This document shows positions 12,300 through 23,459 of a DNA stretch of 64,000 nucleotides, piece by piece (within the stretch, counting starts at the first letter, position 1; each line of letters begins with the position of its first letter). Under the pieces are notes generated by a model. It was not told the DNA's origin, did no database searches, and saw only the letters and a list, made by a program, of their open reading frames with translations. The stretch covers positions 21,371,001 to 21,435,000 of the forward strand of contig OY756961.1 of NCBI GenBank assembly GCA_963580455.1. Reading direction: 5' to 3'. Source of the stretch: Euonymus europaeus (lineage: Eukaryota; Streptophyta; Magnoliopsida; Celastrales; Celastraceae). A program made the position numbers and the translations under genes.

Positions 12300-13150
12300 T
12301 ATATATAGACAGAGAAGCTCTTATACAGTCGCAAAATAAGGACTTAATTTGCGGACTTTATTGACAGTCATCGGATGAAATCAACGGCTCACATTAAGTC
12401 CCACTTAATAAGTGTGAAACTCCCTTCTTCACGATGACAACACTGAACTTCTTCCTCCTCTCTCTCGTCTTCCCTCACTGGTCGAAGTCATTGGTATACA
12501 AAATTCCCTCCTCCTTTGTTGGAGGTCACCTATCATCTAACTTTGAGGTTGCTGTCATGATTTAGAGTCTTCGATCGAAATCCTCTCTCTCGTCTTCTCC
12601 TCACTACAGTTGCGAGTAAAAACCCTTCTCAAGTATATGTAAGTAGCAATTTTGGATTAACGATTTGGGCTTCCCGAATTAAGATTTGCTATTTGGAGTT
12701 TGCGATTTAGGGCTTGACTTCATACAATTTGCTGCTGAAGATATTAATGTTCCTCTTTTATATGTACTATTCGCAATCTTCCAAACATGAACACATGTAA
12801 GATTTGCTGCCCTGGGTGGAAAAAGTATTCTGTTATTTAGTTTGCTTTAACTTGAGTAGATTCTGAATTTTTAAACAAGAAAGAGATTCCATTGACCAAA
12901 ACTTAGAATGATTATTAATTTTTGCTTGGATCTTCTTGTATCACCAGCAAATCTAAAACTTGATAGACTTCCTTAGTATGTCGCATATGCAAGGAGGACG
13001 AGAGAGGGGGGAAGGGGATGGATGAGAGAGACAGAGAGAAGAAACGGGTGGGATTTAATGTGGGTCCTTGATTTGATCCAATGGCTTGTAAAAAAAATCC
13101 GTATTTTGTGTCCTTATTTTGAGTCCGTATAGGAGCTTCTCTGTATATAT
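12300..13150. mobile_element. Non-autonomous TIR element (MITE or MULE-like)
   Basis: The left edge (agagaagctcttatac, then caaaataagga) and the right edge read in reverse (agagaagctcctatac, then caaaataagga) form an inverted repeat of about 40 bp with mismatches. AT-rich flanks on both sides (tatatatata) make the target duplication unreadable. The interior shows no transposase. The element sits exactly between the two copies of the duplicated block. Confidence 0.65.
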
Positions 13151-14421
13151 ATAAGTATCGTAAATTTATGTATACCTTTATATATGTGGTAAATTTATAA
13201 ATATATTGGTGTGTGGGTCCCACTTATCTTTTTACATAAAAATATATTATTGTTGGGCCCCACCTCTTTTATAATATTATTATTATTGAGGGACCAATAG
13301 TACGGGCAAAGTTGTAATTTTGTAGAAAAAAGTGCCTCATGTCCAGATTTTCCTCCCAGTTTTGGAAGGAAAATTTTGACGTGGGATTCCACTAGTTTTT
13401 CAACTCTAATTTTTTCCCTACTTCCCCAACATGCTTTTTTTTTTATATAATATTTCCATTTTCTACCCAAAATTTACCTCCCTGCATTTTCTCCCCTAAA
13501 CAAACAATACATAAATGATTTAAGACATAATTCATTTCACATTTCGCACAGTTCAAAGTTGTGGGACTCAGATAAAATGTTATGTCAACTTTTAAGCTAT
13601 GCAAAATGAAATATTGTCTTTCCATAGTTTTTCACAGCTTAAAGCTGTGGAGTCCACATTATTTTACAGTCATATTACATAATTGTTCATCTATATCTTA
13701 AAATTTCTCCATTATTTTTTTTTTGTAATTTTATCTACAAAATTAATATAACAAAAAAATGAACCAAACAACTCACAACATTTTATATATACAGGTTAAA
13801 ACTGTGGGCCTCACTAGTTTTTATACAACATTTTTCGTAATTTTAAGTATAATATTTTTGACAGTTTAAAATTATGAAACAAACGGACCTTAATACACTT
13901 AAATATAAATATGAGCAATTGGTACGACCAATATGCTTGGAATTAGCCGCTTCAGTGGATCTTAATTGGTCGAAAAATTACCGAACGTTTAGCATTCCTT
14001 CAGGCTTGGTGACAATGATTTTTTATTTTTTATTTTTTTGAGAGAAAAAAGTAGGTACGTTGATTTTTTCCACTTTTGCTAATTTGTAATTTAGATAATA
14101 ATTATCATTTGCGTCTCTTTCTCTGACAATATAATTGTCTCAAGTTAAAGAAATGGTGGTGTCAGCTCTATTGGTCTCTTTCGTTATCTATAACGTACAA
14201 TCGTGTTACATGTGGACAAATTAAAATTGCCTAGCTAGATAAGGATCACAATTATATCTTCACACGTGACTCATTTGTGAAGACATTATAAAACATTTTT
14301 ATCAAACAATAGTAGAAGTGTACGGACAATAATTGAAGATAATAATGTTCTCAATAGTAGAACTGCAATAATGTTCTCAATAATTGAACTGCAATAATAT
14401 ATCTCGTGTCTCATAATGCTT
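13150..14421 (+). repeat. Duplicated block copy 2 and albumin promoter (P2)
   Basis: Collinear with 6086-6757 plus 12042-12298. It contains a Tourist-like MITE at 13523-13889 whose right end reads tgaaacaaacggacc and is followed by TTA (13890-13892). The left end is decayed here but preserved in copy 1. The segment from about 14150 onward is shared by all albumin-family promoters in the window. Confidence 0.7.
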
Positions 14422-14433
14422 GTCCTATAAGTA
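14422..14433 (+). promoter_or_regulatory. TATA-like box of the two-domain albumin gene
   Basis: tcctataagtag lies about 65 bases before the start codon. The same sequence in the same position precedes the pseudogene at 31018. This is the most likely core promoter element. Confidence 0.55.
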
Positions 14434-14496
14434 GCACTCATCTCTACCAACTCATTTCTACATCAAGGAAGTAGAAAGTCTTGATACTTTAGAAAA

Positions 14497-15150
14497 ATGG
14501 CAACCTTTGCTACTAGCCGTCTCTTTACTATCTTTCTGCTCCTACTCGCCGCGAACGCTGTGTATGCCCACAGAACCACTGTCCGCGGCGACTCGTGTGA
14601 GGAGGAGATTGAAAATAATGATTTAAGCCAGTGCAAGAGTTTCATTTCAGGACAAGGGAATCCTTTTGGGTGTTGCGGGGAACTTGGTAATGTTCAGTAT
14701 AGTTGTGCGTGTGATGCACTTAAGCATATTCTCAAGGAAATAGATGGCGGTACTGATGAAATTAACAGGGCATATTCCCTGCGCCCATACTGCCGCATGC
14801 CGTTTCCTTGCGACTTGGGGGGAAGAACTACTGCTACCAAGTTCCAAGCTATAACTGTCCGTGCCGACTCGTGTGAGGAGGATATTGAAAAAAGTGATTT
14901 AAGCCAGTGCAAGAGTTTCATTTCAGGACAAGGGAATCCTTTAGGGTGTTGTGGGGAACTTGGTGGTGTTCCGTTTGATTGTGGGTGTGATGCACTTAAG
15001 CATATTATCAAGGAAATAGATGGTGGTACTGATGAAATTAATAGGGCATATTCCCTTCGCCCATACTGCCGCATGCCGTTTCCTTGCGACTTAGGGGGAC
15101 GTCGAACTACTGCTAGCAAGTTCCAAGCTATAACTGGCTACTTCGTGTGA
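14497..15150 (+). CDS. 2S-albumin-like protein with two eight-cysteine domains
   Basis: 217 residues, no intron. Residues 1-24 form a hydrophobic signal peptide with a run of leucines, ending AVYA, so the product should enter the secretory pathway. Two almost identical domains follow. Each has eight cysteines in the order C, C, CC, CxC, C, C, as in the prolamin superfamily (2S albumins, lipid-transfer proteins, amylase/trypsin inhibitors). The RTTV after the signal peptide and the spacing near the last two cysteines fit 2S albumins best. The inner unit is a tandem duplication of 276 bp (14578 and 14854). Storage, antimicrobial or inhibitor roles are all known in this superfamily, and the sequence does not decide between them. 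ATG 14497 is chosen because the signal peptide starts there and the paralog at 19712 starts alike. Confidence 0.88.
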   Translation: MATFATSRLFTIFLLLLAANAVYAHRTTVRGDSCEEEIENNDLSQCKSFISGQGNPFGCCGELGNVQYSCACDALKHILKEIDGGTDEINRAYSLRPYCRMPFPCDLGGRTTATKFQAITVRADSCEEDIEKSDLSQCKSFISGQGNPLGCCGELGGVPFDCGCDALKHIIKEIDGGTDEINRAYSLRPYCRMPFPCDLGGRRTTASKFQAITGYFV

Positions 15151-15246
15151 GGCTCGCTCTATCTAAGAAGCACACTATATGTATATAGTGTATGCCTTTT
15201 TATTCCAATAAAAAGGACGAGCCTCTCATCTCATCTTGAGAGCATG

Positions 15247-15248
<2 letters not shown>
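15151..15248 (+). terminator. 3' UTR with polyadenylation signal and hairpin
   Basis: Contains an imperfect palindrome (cacactatatg...atatagtgt), then ccaataaaaagg with an AATAAA signal. The same arrangement follows the genes at 19712 and 31018, showing that the 3' UTR was duplicated together with the coding region. Confidence 0.6.

Positions 15249-15296
<48 letters not shown>
15249..15296. repeat. (AT)n microsatellite
   Basis: About 24 uninterrupted AT dinucleotides directly downstream of the albumin 3' UTR. Confidence 0.95.
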
Positions 15297-15299
<3 letters not shown>

Positions 15300-15912
15300 G
15301 ATGTTGTGTCTGTGTCTGTGTCTGCCTTTCTTATTCCAATAAAACGAGCATCTCATCTCATCTCATCTCATCTATTTTATATAAAAAAATCTTTTGGTAA
15401 ATAGCTAATTTAATATTATTGTGTCAACCGCGCAAGTCCACTAGCTCCTTTGCTATTTCTGAGAAAGAAGGGCTTACAATTTGGACTTTTTTTTTTTTAT
15501 TTCAGTTGTTTTTATTGCAGCAATCACGGTATTGAATTGGATTTTCTATTTAAAAAAAATAAAAAATACAACCGTAAATTAGAAAATAAAAACACAAATT
15601 AGAAAATAAAAATGAACTGAGCATGCCTTCACCGTTCCCAACGTTTTCACAAATCCATCAGGCATCATTCTCCCAACTTTTGCTTCATTAAGTCTTTCAT
15701 ATCAGGTATGAACATTTGGGGAGATTTTAATGTCAAATTTGATTGGTGACATAACTTCTTGAATCTCCTTGCTTCACCTACGGAAAAATCAAAAGCCCCA
15801 AATCAAAAGCTCTAAATAGAAGAAAAAAAACTCAAAAACTCAAAAATCCGTTCAGTTTTGATTTCGTTGAAGCCTTAATTCGTTAAATCAGTTTTGAATT
15901 GGATGATAGAAG
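15297..15912. other. Intergenic, downstream part of the albumin duplication
   Basis: No gene is seen. Bases 15296-15500 (tgtctgtgtc repeats, a second AATAAA, and tttctgagaaagaaggg) correspond to 20220-20400 after the second albumin gene. The duplicated unit therefore extends about 350 bases past the coding region. The remainder is AT-rich and unrecognised. Confidence 0.6.
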
Positions 15913-17260
15913 TGTTGGACCAAAGGTCCTATATTTTTGATTTTGATGATTTTATATATCATGTTATGCTATTTGATTATCTGTGGTATGCGATGAATTT
16001 GACTGAAAATTAATTGAATTTGAAAGTTGCAAAAAATCGATTTTTGCATAAGAGTTTATGATAAAACTAGTTGTGAACTTAACTATTATTTTTGTATCAC
16101 ATGAAGTCCGATTAAACTAAAATTTTACAGAGACATTGTTGATGTTATAATGAACATATTTCATGAAGGAATGACTAAGAAAGTTTGATGTTTACATATC
16201 CAAAATTCGTCTCCTAGTAGTTGTTAATGGAATTTGTTGTTTAACTAAATGAGTTTTGTTCAAACCGAAATCAATGGAGAACTTGAGGTCAAATGTCTAT
16301 CCAAGGAAACCTCTTTTTTTAGTGGCTGAATTCAAGGGATGAAAAGTTGTACTAGTGAAAGGAAATTTGAAATTCAATTATGAGGGGAACTTATCATATT
16401 TGAAGACCTAAATTGCTGGGATACTAAAAAAGAATATTACATATTTGGTGCAAGTCAAATGTAGCTTAGAAAGAAAATAGTTTAAGACCCAAATTACCCT
16501 ATGTATTTCATTAGAAAAAAAATTACCCTATGTCAAAGAAGTGAGTTTTTAATAGAACTTTCTTTGATTACAGCTTGATTTGGAGACATGATTGGTGGCA
16601 AAATTAAAAAGGAATTAAGAGGATATTATGAGGCTGATTTCACATTCTCAGAAAGAGAAAATCAAGGGGCTGCTCCTTCAACCTTAACAGCTTTGATAAC
16701 CAAATAAGAGTGTGAAAGAACCTGTGCCATTTTAAAAGTCTTTTCAAAAAGCTTTCAATTGCAAAATACGGAGAAGCTTCTGTTCTTCATTTGGCTACTT
16801 GAGATATCTAGTTTAGGTTCTTTAGTTTTTTGTTTTTTTTTATTATTGAAAGATCTCTTGTTCAGATTTTGAAAACACTTGAGTGAGAACCCTGCGCCTA
16901 AAATTGTACGCCCTTGTCGAGTAACAACTATTGTGAAATTGTGAGAAACATTTGGGTTATGCTGTAAACCCTTGCAAGTGTTTGGTGGTGAGCATATTCA
17001 AAATCACTAGTTGGGAGTGATCTTGAAACTCTTGTGTACAAGTTGACGGTGGCTTAGAGAAATCACATGATACAGTGGATTCAAAAATTCTTGATAGGTG
17101 TTGTCTGGGTAGTGGACGTAGAAAGACTTGTTGAAGTCTTTGAACCACTCTAATAACTGTTTGCATTTCTCTCATCCATACTCTTTTACATTCTTGATTA
17201 TTTGCTTTGAATTTGTCCATACTTGCACTATCATTTCAAATATGTCCGAATTGGACTATG
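15913..17260 (+). repeat. LTR-like sequence, probable SIRE-type solo or truncated LTR
   Basis: Begins with tgttggaccaaaggtcc, a style of start seen in long copia LTRs, and contains the repeat shared with 140-450. No internal coding region in the same orientation follows. The right boundary and any target duplication could not be found, so this is a tentative call. Confidence 0.35.
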
Positions 17261-17479
17261 TTGTGAAATTTACCATTGTGTGCTAGTTTTGCATGTGAGC
17301 GAATTAATTGCGTTAGGGTTTTGAATTGACTTGCCATATATACTCGGTTTTCGTCCTTGTTTAACACAAAGGTTACAACTTGCTCAAAAGTGTCATTAGT
17401 TCATAATTTATCCCACTTAATCTATTTACTTTTGTATGTGAGTTATTTGTATTTATATTGACCATTTTATTGCAGATAT

Positions 17480-18345
17480 CATATATTGTCCATGATAAAA
17501 CTACATATTTGGTGAATTAATCAATTCTATTCGTATAGTGTAGATGGTAAATAAATCTGCTAGATTATCATAAGAGCAATTATGTTCAACATCTATATCA
17601 CCACGCTTCTAGAGTTCATGTGTATTGAAGAATTTAGGGGAGATGTGTTTAGTTTTATCTCTTTTTATGTATCCTCCTCGGAGTTGAGTTATACATGCAG
17701 CATTGTCTTTATATATTACTGTTTGAATACTCTTAATAAATTGTAATCTACACTTTTCTTGAATATGAGAAATCATTTCTCTCAACCACACACATTCCCA
17801 ACTAGCTTCGTAAATTGTCACTATCTCAGAAAGATTAGAAGAAATTGTTGTAATTGTTTGCCTTACTAATTTCCAAGAAATAGTAGTATTTCCAAAAAGA
17901 AATACCTAGTCAATATGAGATTTTGCATTGTGAGGATCAAATAGATAACTAGCATTTGCATATCCAAGCAACTAAGATTTGGAATCATATGAGTAGAATA
18001 GACTCAAGTTGGTTGTATCTCGCTTAAATAACACATTATATGGTTAACTTCATTTCAATGTCGTCGAGTAGGAGCAAAACTATACCTTACAAATAAATTC
18101 ACAACAAATGTAATATTTGGCCCAGTACAATTGGTTAGATACATCAAAGATCCAATTGCACTTAATCATGGTACTTCTGGATCAAGTAATGTCTCCCCCT
18201 CATCTTGACGTCGAAAATGATCTTTCTTAACATCAAGTGAATGAACTAATATTGAAGAACTCAAATGATGAACTTTATCCATATAAAATGCTTTAATACC
18301 TTTTCAGTATAAGTAGATTGATAAAGAAAAATATCATTATTGATG
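17480..18345 (-). pseudogene. Copia reverse transcriptase/RNase H remnant
   Basis: On the minus strand the conceptual protein starts with QSTYTEKVLK (about 18340). It runs through the region after reverse transcriptase (SLMYLTNC, FAPTRRHW) into RNase H (TIYEASWECVWL, YKDNAACI) near 17640. Stops and frameshifts are scattered through it. The same motifs occur at 58010-58620 on the plus strand, so both belong to one copia family. No LTR was recognised at its 3' side. Confidence 0.8.
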
Positions 18346-18594
18346 TAATGGCGTAATCAGTGGACATAGGATCTTCCTTCTCATCGTTCACTCGTTCCCG
18401 ACTCTTTGTGCTCCTATAAGCCAACTAGCTAAGGTAATTTATCTTATTCCTAATTAATTTTTTCTACACATCAATAGACATTACTTATTTACTTTACTTT
18501 TAGGTTTTGCAATTGGGATTTTAATTTGAAGGTAATTTCTAAGCTTTTAGGTTTTGGACTTTTGGGGATTTCAATTTGAATTAGTTACATTACA
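18346..18594. other. Leader of the TTF/hAT remnant, no gene
   Basis: AT-rich non-coding stretch between the copia remnant and the transposase-like remnant. The boundary with the copia fragment is sharp at about 18345. No terminal inverted repeat is evident. Confidence 0.4.
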
Positions 18595-19360
18595 ATGGAA
18601 AAACAAGGAAGCAAGAGAGGAAAAGCTTTGTTTTCATTTTTTAAACCAAGAAAAAGTGCATCAACTAGTGAGGGACATCCTCCATCTAATGTTGATATCT
18701 CAAATGAACAACCCTTTTTCAAATCTCGAAGAGTTGAAATTGATCTTAGTACTCTTTAACGGGATCTTGGAATTCGATTCTCTACAGGTCATTCATGCCA
18801 ACAGAAAGATTTGATGACATATTGTCAATACTATCATTTTGATATATTTAATTCAACGACAGATTTTTAGTAGGAAGAGTTGAATTTCAAATTTAGTGAT
18901 GAAGCAGTGAAACTTCTTATACTTAGCTCTACTTTAGAGCCTAAGGACAATTTTAAATCATTTATAGTTGATGATATTTGTAAACTTGCTGAGAAATTTT
19001 ATCTAGGAGATTTCAATGAACAAAAAATGCATTATTTGAGATGTCAGCTAGAGCATTTTAAAATTGATGTGCTTCATCATAAGAGCTTTCAAGATATGTT
19101 TACCATCACGGAGTTGTGTCACAGATTAGTTGAGACGAATAAGTTCCAGCACTATAATTTCATTGACGGATTGATTTGTCTTATTTTGACTCTATCCGTT
19201 TTCACTGTCATGACAGAACGAGCATTTTCAACTATGAAACATGTTAAAAATGCTTTTGTAATAAAATGGAAGATGAGTTTTTAACAGATTCTTTGGTGAT
19301 TTATATTGAAAGAAAGCTTGTTCAAGATATCGATTCAGATTCCATAATAGACAAATTATC
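18595..19360 (+). pseudogene. TTF-type zinc-finger/hAT transposase-like remnant, internally deleted
   Basis: The N-terminal part (from ATG 18595, basic, with FFKPRKSAS) matches the start of plant 'TTF-type zinc finger with hAT dimerisation' proteins. After a stop near 18759 the reading jumps to the C-terminal part (18880-19355). That part ends with the hAT dimerisation signature TERAFSTMK followed in another frame by SLVIYIERK. The large middle, including the zinc finger and catalytic core, is missing, and at least three stops or frameshifts remain. It ends where an albumin promoter copy begins. Confidence 0.8.
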
Positions 19361-19711
19361 TATAAGAAATCTAATGTGTGGTAGTGTCACCTCTGTTAGT
19401 CTCTTTCGTCATCTATAATGTACAATCGTGTTTTTTTTTTTTTTTTGATAAAGTACAATCGTGTTAGATGTGGACAAAAATTAAATTTCCCTAAATGAGA
19501 ATCACAAATATATCTGCACACATGAATAATGTGTGAAGACATTATAAGATATTTATCAAACTAATAATAGAAGTGTATGGACATGAATCGAAGACAACAA
19601 TGTCTGACATCTCATAGTCATCAAACTAATAATATAAATGGCACTCTACTCTCCAATAATCTCCACACACACCCTTCAGAGTAAGTAGAAAGTCTTTGTG
19701 CCACGTAGAAA
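19361..19711 (+). promoter_or_regulatory. Albumin promoter copy (P3)
   Basis: Matches the promoter of the two-domain gene (aagaaatctaatgtgtgg onwards, then gtgtgaagacattata), with a T-run insertion near 19431. A TATA-like tataaat lies at 19633-19639, about 73 bases before the start codon. Confidence 0.65.
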
Positions 19712-20089
19712 ATGGCAACCTTTGCTGCTAGTCGTCTCTTTACTATCTTTCTGCTCCTACTCGCCGCGAACGCTGTGTATGCCCGCAGAACCACTGTCGG
19801 TCCCGAGTCGTGTGAGGAGGAGATTGAAAATAGTGATTTAAGCCAGTGCAAGAGTTTCATTTCAGGACAAGGGAATCCTTTAGAATGTTGCAGTGATCTT
19901 AACAATGTTCCGTTTACTTGTACGTGTGATGCACTTAAGCATGTTCTCAAGGAAATAGATGGTGGTGCTGATGAAATTAGTGCGGCATATTTCCTACTCA
20001 TATACTGCCGCAGACCTCAGGCTGGTTGCGACTTGGGGGAGCGTTCTACTGCTACCAAGTACCGAGCTATAGCTAACTACTTCATGTGA
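19712..20089 (+). CDS. 2S-albumin-like protein, single domain
   Basis: 125 residues, no intron. The signal peptide (residues 1-24, ending AVYA) is nearly identical to that of the gene at 14497. It is followed by RRTTV and one eight-cysteine domain with all eight cysteines in place (C, C, CC, CTC, C, C). The C-terminal half is more diverged than the signal peptide, including a changed stretch before the seventh and eighth cysteines. It is probably secreted or vacuolar. The ancestral state of the family is presumably one domain, as here. Transcription is plausible because promoter and polyadenylation signals are present, but expression cannot be judged from sequence. Confidence 0.88.
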   Translation: MATFAASRLFTIFLLLLAANAVYARRTTVGPESCEEEIENSDLSQCKSFISGQGNPLECCSDLNNVPFTCTCDALKHVLKEIDGGADEISAAYFLLIYCRRPQAGCDLGERSTATKYRAIANYFM

Positions 20090-20931
20090 GGAGGCTGGCT
20101 CTATATTATATGTGTGTGCCTAAGAAGCACACTATATATAATTATATATAGTGTATGCCTTTTTATTCCAATAAAACGGACGAGCCTCTCATCTCATCTT
20201 GAGAGTATGTTTTATATTATGATGTTGTGTTGTGTGTGTATTTGTATGTGTCTGCCTTTCTTATTCCGATAAAATGATCGAGCCTCTCATCTCATCTTTT
20301 AATAAAAATCTTTCAATATTATTGTGTCTATTGTGCAAGTCCTCTAGCTTTCTCGCCATTTCTGAGAAAGAAGGGCTTATAGTTTGGATTTTTCTTTTAT
20401 CACATTGCTTCGTACTTTCATGTGCTGAGAAGCAGCTGATTTTGTTGTCCCCTACGAATGATTCTGTATCTATCTGAGTTAGATCCGGTATTGTAAAGAT
20501 CTGAATTCGCAAATACTTAAATAAGCACACAATTAGACTGACTAATGTGGTCTATATATTATTTATTTATTGTAAAGATATTTTTTTTGGTCCGAAAAAA
20601 AAGTAGAGGAGCTCACAATCAAGAGGCATTTTCATTACTTATCCTATTTAAAAGTTAAAGATTAAAAATAAAAAATAGAAAATAAAAATGAACCCAGCAT
20701 TTCTTAAGTTCGATCTTGACTGTTTAATTAAAGGACGCCATATGTTACATTCCAGCTCTGTTGTCTCCCCATTTATTGTTACAACCTCTTCATTTTATTT
20801 TTGTGAGAAATTTTCCAAGTCCCGCCCTAATAAAAGATGGGACTGGTCAGACCTGACATGTGTTTAATGAAGGGTAAGTTAGTCAATTCCCATACAAGCT
20901 TAACGTATGCTTGTTTTTTATCAGGTTCTAA
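20090..20931 (+). other. Albumin 3' UTR and intergenic DNA
   Basis: Contains the duplicated palindrome and AATAAA signals near 20110-20180 and a second one near 20270, as after the first gene. Similarity to the first gene's downstream region ends near 20400. The rest (to 20931) holds no gene that I can support. Confidence 0.6.
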
Positions 20932-23201
20932 CTGCATGTTTGGTTGTGAGAATTAAGATGGAATAGGTGTGCTTTACGGAATGGGGTATTTCATTCCATC
21001 ATTTGGTGTAAAAGAAAAAAGGGGGAATAGAATACCCCATTCCATTCCCTCATCTCTCTCTCATCAATTTTCATTCCCACATTTTTATGTGGGAATGAAC
21101 TATTCCACATGGAATAGGCACAAAAATGACCACTTTGTCCTCGCATGAAAGTTTTGATTATCGTTAGATTAGATGAAGCTCATCCGTCCGATCAAGGTTT
21201 GCAGACAAAGGGTAGAGGAGTCGAACACGTACATGCCCAAGGTCTTCGATTCAGAGAAGAGGCGTCGAACACACGTGCCCTAGGTCATCGATTCAGAGAA
21301 GAGGCGTCGAACACAGGTGGAAGAGATCGTCGATTCCTCCAGACAGATTGTAGACGTCGAGAAGCCCTTCTCAGGTATGTCGTTCTCTTCTGTTTCAAAT
21401 CATGATTCTGCTTTCAATTTCATATGGTTTTCTTCTCGATTTGTTGTGTGCTGCTGCATTACATTGGATTACATGGTTCCCTTGTTAATTTTTGTGGCTT
21501 TCCATATTATTGACCATCGATTCATTGCCACTGTTTAAACTCATAACGTAGATTGATTGGCGAATACACATACCTTGGATCAATTGCTTCTGTTAATGTT
21601 ACTTTGCTTCTGTTAATGTGATTGAGCATCGATTCATTGCCACTATTTATACTCATATACGGTAGATTGATTGGTGAATACACATGCCCTGGATCAATAG
21701 CTTCTGGAATATTTGGGTTTTTCTCAAGTATCTATTTATATGTTATTGTGATTTTACTTCTATGCAGTGATGGCCAGATTGAGGATGCACTCAAGATCAA
21801 GTTACCTACAACAAATCTCAGAATTAAGCCTCATATAATGAGCAGACTTAAGACTATGAAAGCAGATTTCAGTATTGTACATGACATGATTTATGGGACA
21901 AACACAAGTGGGTTTGGATGGGATTCTGAAAACCAGCTTGTGACAGCTGAGCCTTCAGTATGGGAGACATACTTGGAGGTGAATTTCTTTATTCAAATGT
22001 TGTCTATTACAGAGTATAAATTGTTGGTACTGTTTACAAAGTGTCGAATGAGTTTTTAATTTATTTTACAAGACCTATTGTGGATGCTTGCTGAGTTTTG
22101 GTTACTCCCTCATTGTTCATGTACTGTTTAATTTGATGCAGTCTCATCCCAAGGCCAAGCCCTTTAGAAACAAAAGGCTTCCTCATTTTGAGTCATTGCA
22201 ATTGATTTTTGGTAAAGATCGAGCAAGAGGAAATAATGCTGTTATGCCAAATGACACTTCAAATGGGAATGATGATGATGATGATCAGGAATATGAAGAT
22301 GATGATGTATACACTCCGGTGATGGATGACACACATGTTGAGCAAACTGATGAAACATTTCCGGTTGGACAAGCATCTATTGGCAAGGACACCGGCAATT
22401 CTGGATCGAACAAAACAATGAAGAGACGTCGCACACAGGGTATGGAGGATGCAATTCGTGATGCAGCTACAAGTCTAGGTGAACATCTTGAAAAGGCTTG
22501 CAAAGAATTGAACAAAGCAGAATTCCATATGATGAATCAGCGGGACTCATTTCTTAATGAGTTAATGACACTTGGACTAGATGCCCGTCAAATATTTGCC
22601 GTTGGTCCTAAGCTTGGAGCAGATGAAGCAGCACTGACAATGTATTTTGCAGTGCCCTTTGAGCACCGAGCTGCTTTTGTACTTGACTATTTGAGTCGTT
22701 TATGAATTACTTACCCAATGGCATGACTTCAATGGTAGTCTATGAAATAGTTTAGACAATGGTTGGGTAGTGCTAATATTTTGATAACATGATGATGTAA
22801 TATTTTGGTTCATTAGTGCTAATATTTTGATAAAATGATGATGTAATATTTTGGATTATCTTAAGATGGATTACATTAGCATAACAAGTATTTTAATTTG
22901 GATATTAATTAATATATTATTATTTTATATTCATTTTAATATATATATTTTTAATATATATAATTTTATTAAGTTGTTTTAATTTGTTAATTATATAATT
23001 ATAAATGAGAAAATGAAATATGTTGATTATCCATAATTATCAAAGAATGGCAGAATAGACAAAATACAATTTCATTCTCATTCTCATTCCCAGTTTTTAT
23101 ACATACCAAACATAATAATCAAAATTCCATTCTCATTCTCATTCCCATTCTCATTCTCATTCTCATTCCCTCTCAAACCATTCTCAATACCAAACGACCC
23201 G
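20932..23201 (+). mobile_element. PIF/Harbinger-like element carrying only a Myb-like gene
   Basis: The left terminus (ctgcatgtttggttgtgagaat) and the right terminus read in reverse (cgggtcgtttggtattgagaat) form an imperfect inverted repeat. Subterminal regions rich in cattctcattcc are typical of plant Harbinger elements and their MITEs. The flanking trinucleotides are TAA (20929-20931) and TTA (23202-23204), close to the TWA target preference but not identical. No DDE transposase is present. Confidence 0.7.
21145..22705 (+). pseudogene. Harbinger Myb/SANT-like accessory protein, incomplete
   Basis: The certain part is two exons, 21768-21978 and 22142-22705, joined by a GT-AG intron in phase 0. 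They carry the second half of a Myb/SANT-like domain (HIMSRLKTMKADFS, SGFGWDSEN), SHPKAKPFRNKR, an acidic stretch near 22270 and a basic KRRR signal. Such proteins help Harbinger transposase bind DNA and enter the nucleus. The first helix of the Myb domain is missing. An upstream frame, 21145-21374, ends at a GT donor in the right phase to join. It contains two imperfect repeats (FREEASNT) and no Myb residues, so it may be leader sequence rather than coding. Confidence 0.6.
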
Positions 23202-23204
23202 TTA

Positions 23205-23459
23205 TTTCTAATGCATAGATGAAATGACCAAAATAAACCTAAGGTTAATGGCAACCTACTGTTAATGAGCTAAGTTTAATTCAGATTTAAATGTTTAATA
23301 AAATTCATAATTAAATCTTAAAAATCCCAAACACTTTTGTGGTTCCCCACCACTCCAAACTACAGTTGATGTATCAGAAAAGAAGGAATCTCACTTCCCA
23401 ACTTGCTTGCTGCATCAAAAACCTTGCATCTCATTTGAAATGTATGATTTCTACTTTAG
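23205..23459. other. Intergenic, nothing recognised
   Basis: About 250 bases of AT-rich sequence between the Harbinger element and the gypsy remnant, with no open frame of note. Confidence 0.5.

Noticed and set aside
14647..15119. Long antisense frame opposite the two-domain albumin gene
   Set aside because: It mirrors the sense coding region and is repeated because the domain is repeated. It is a shadow of the real gene.
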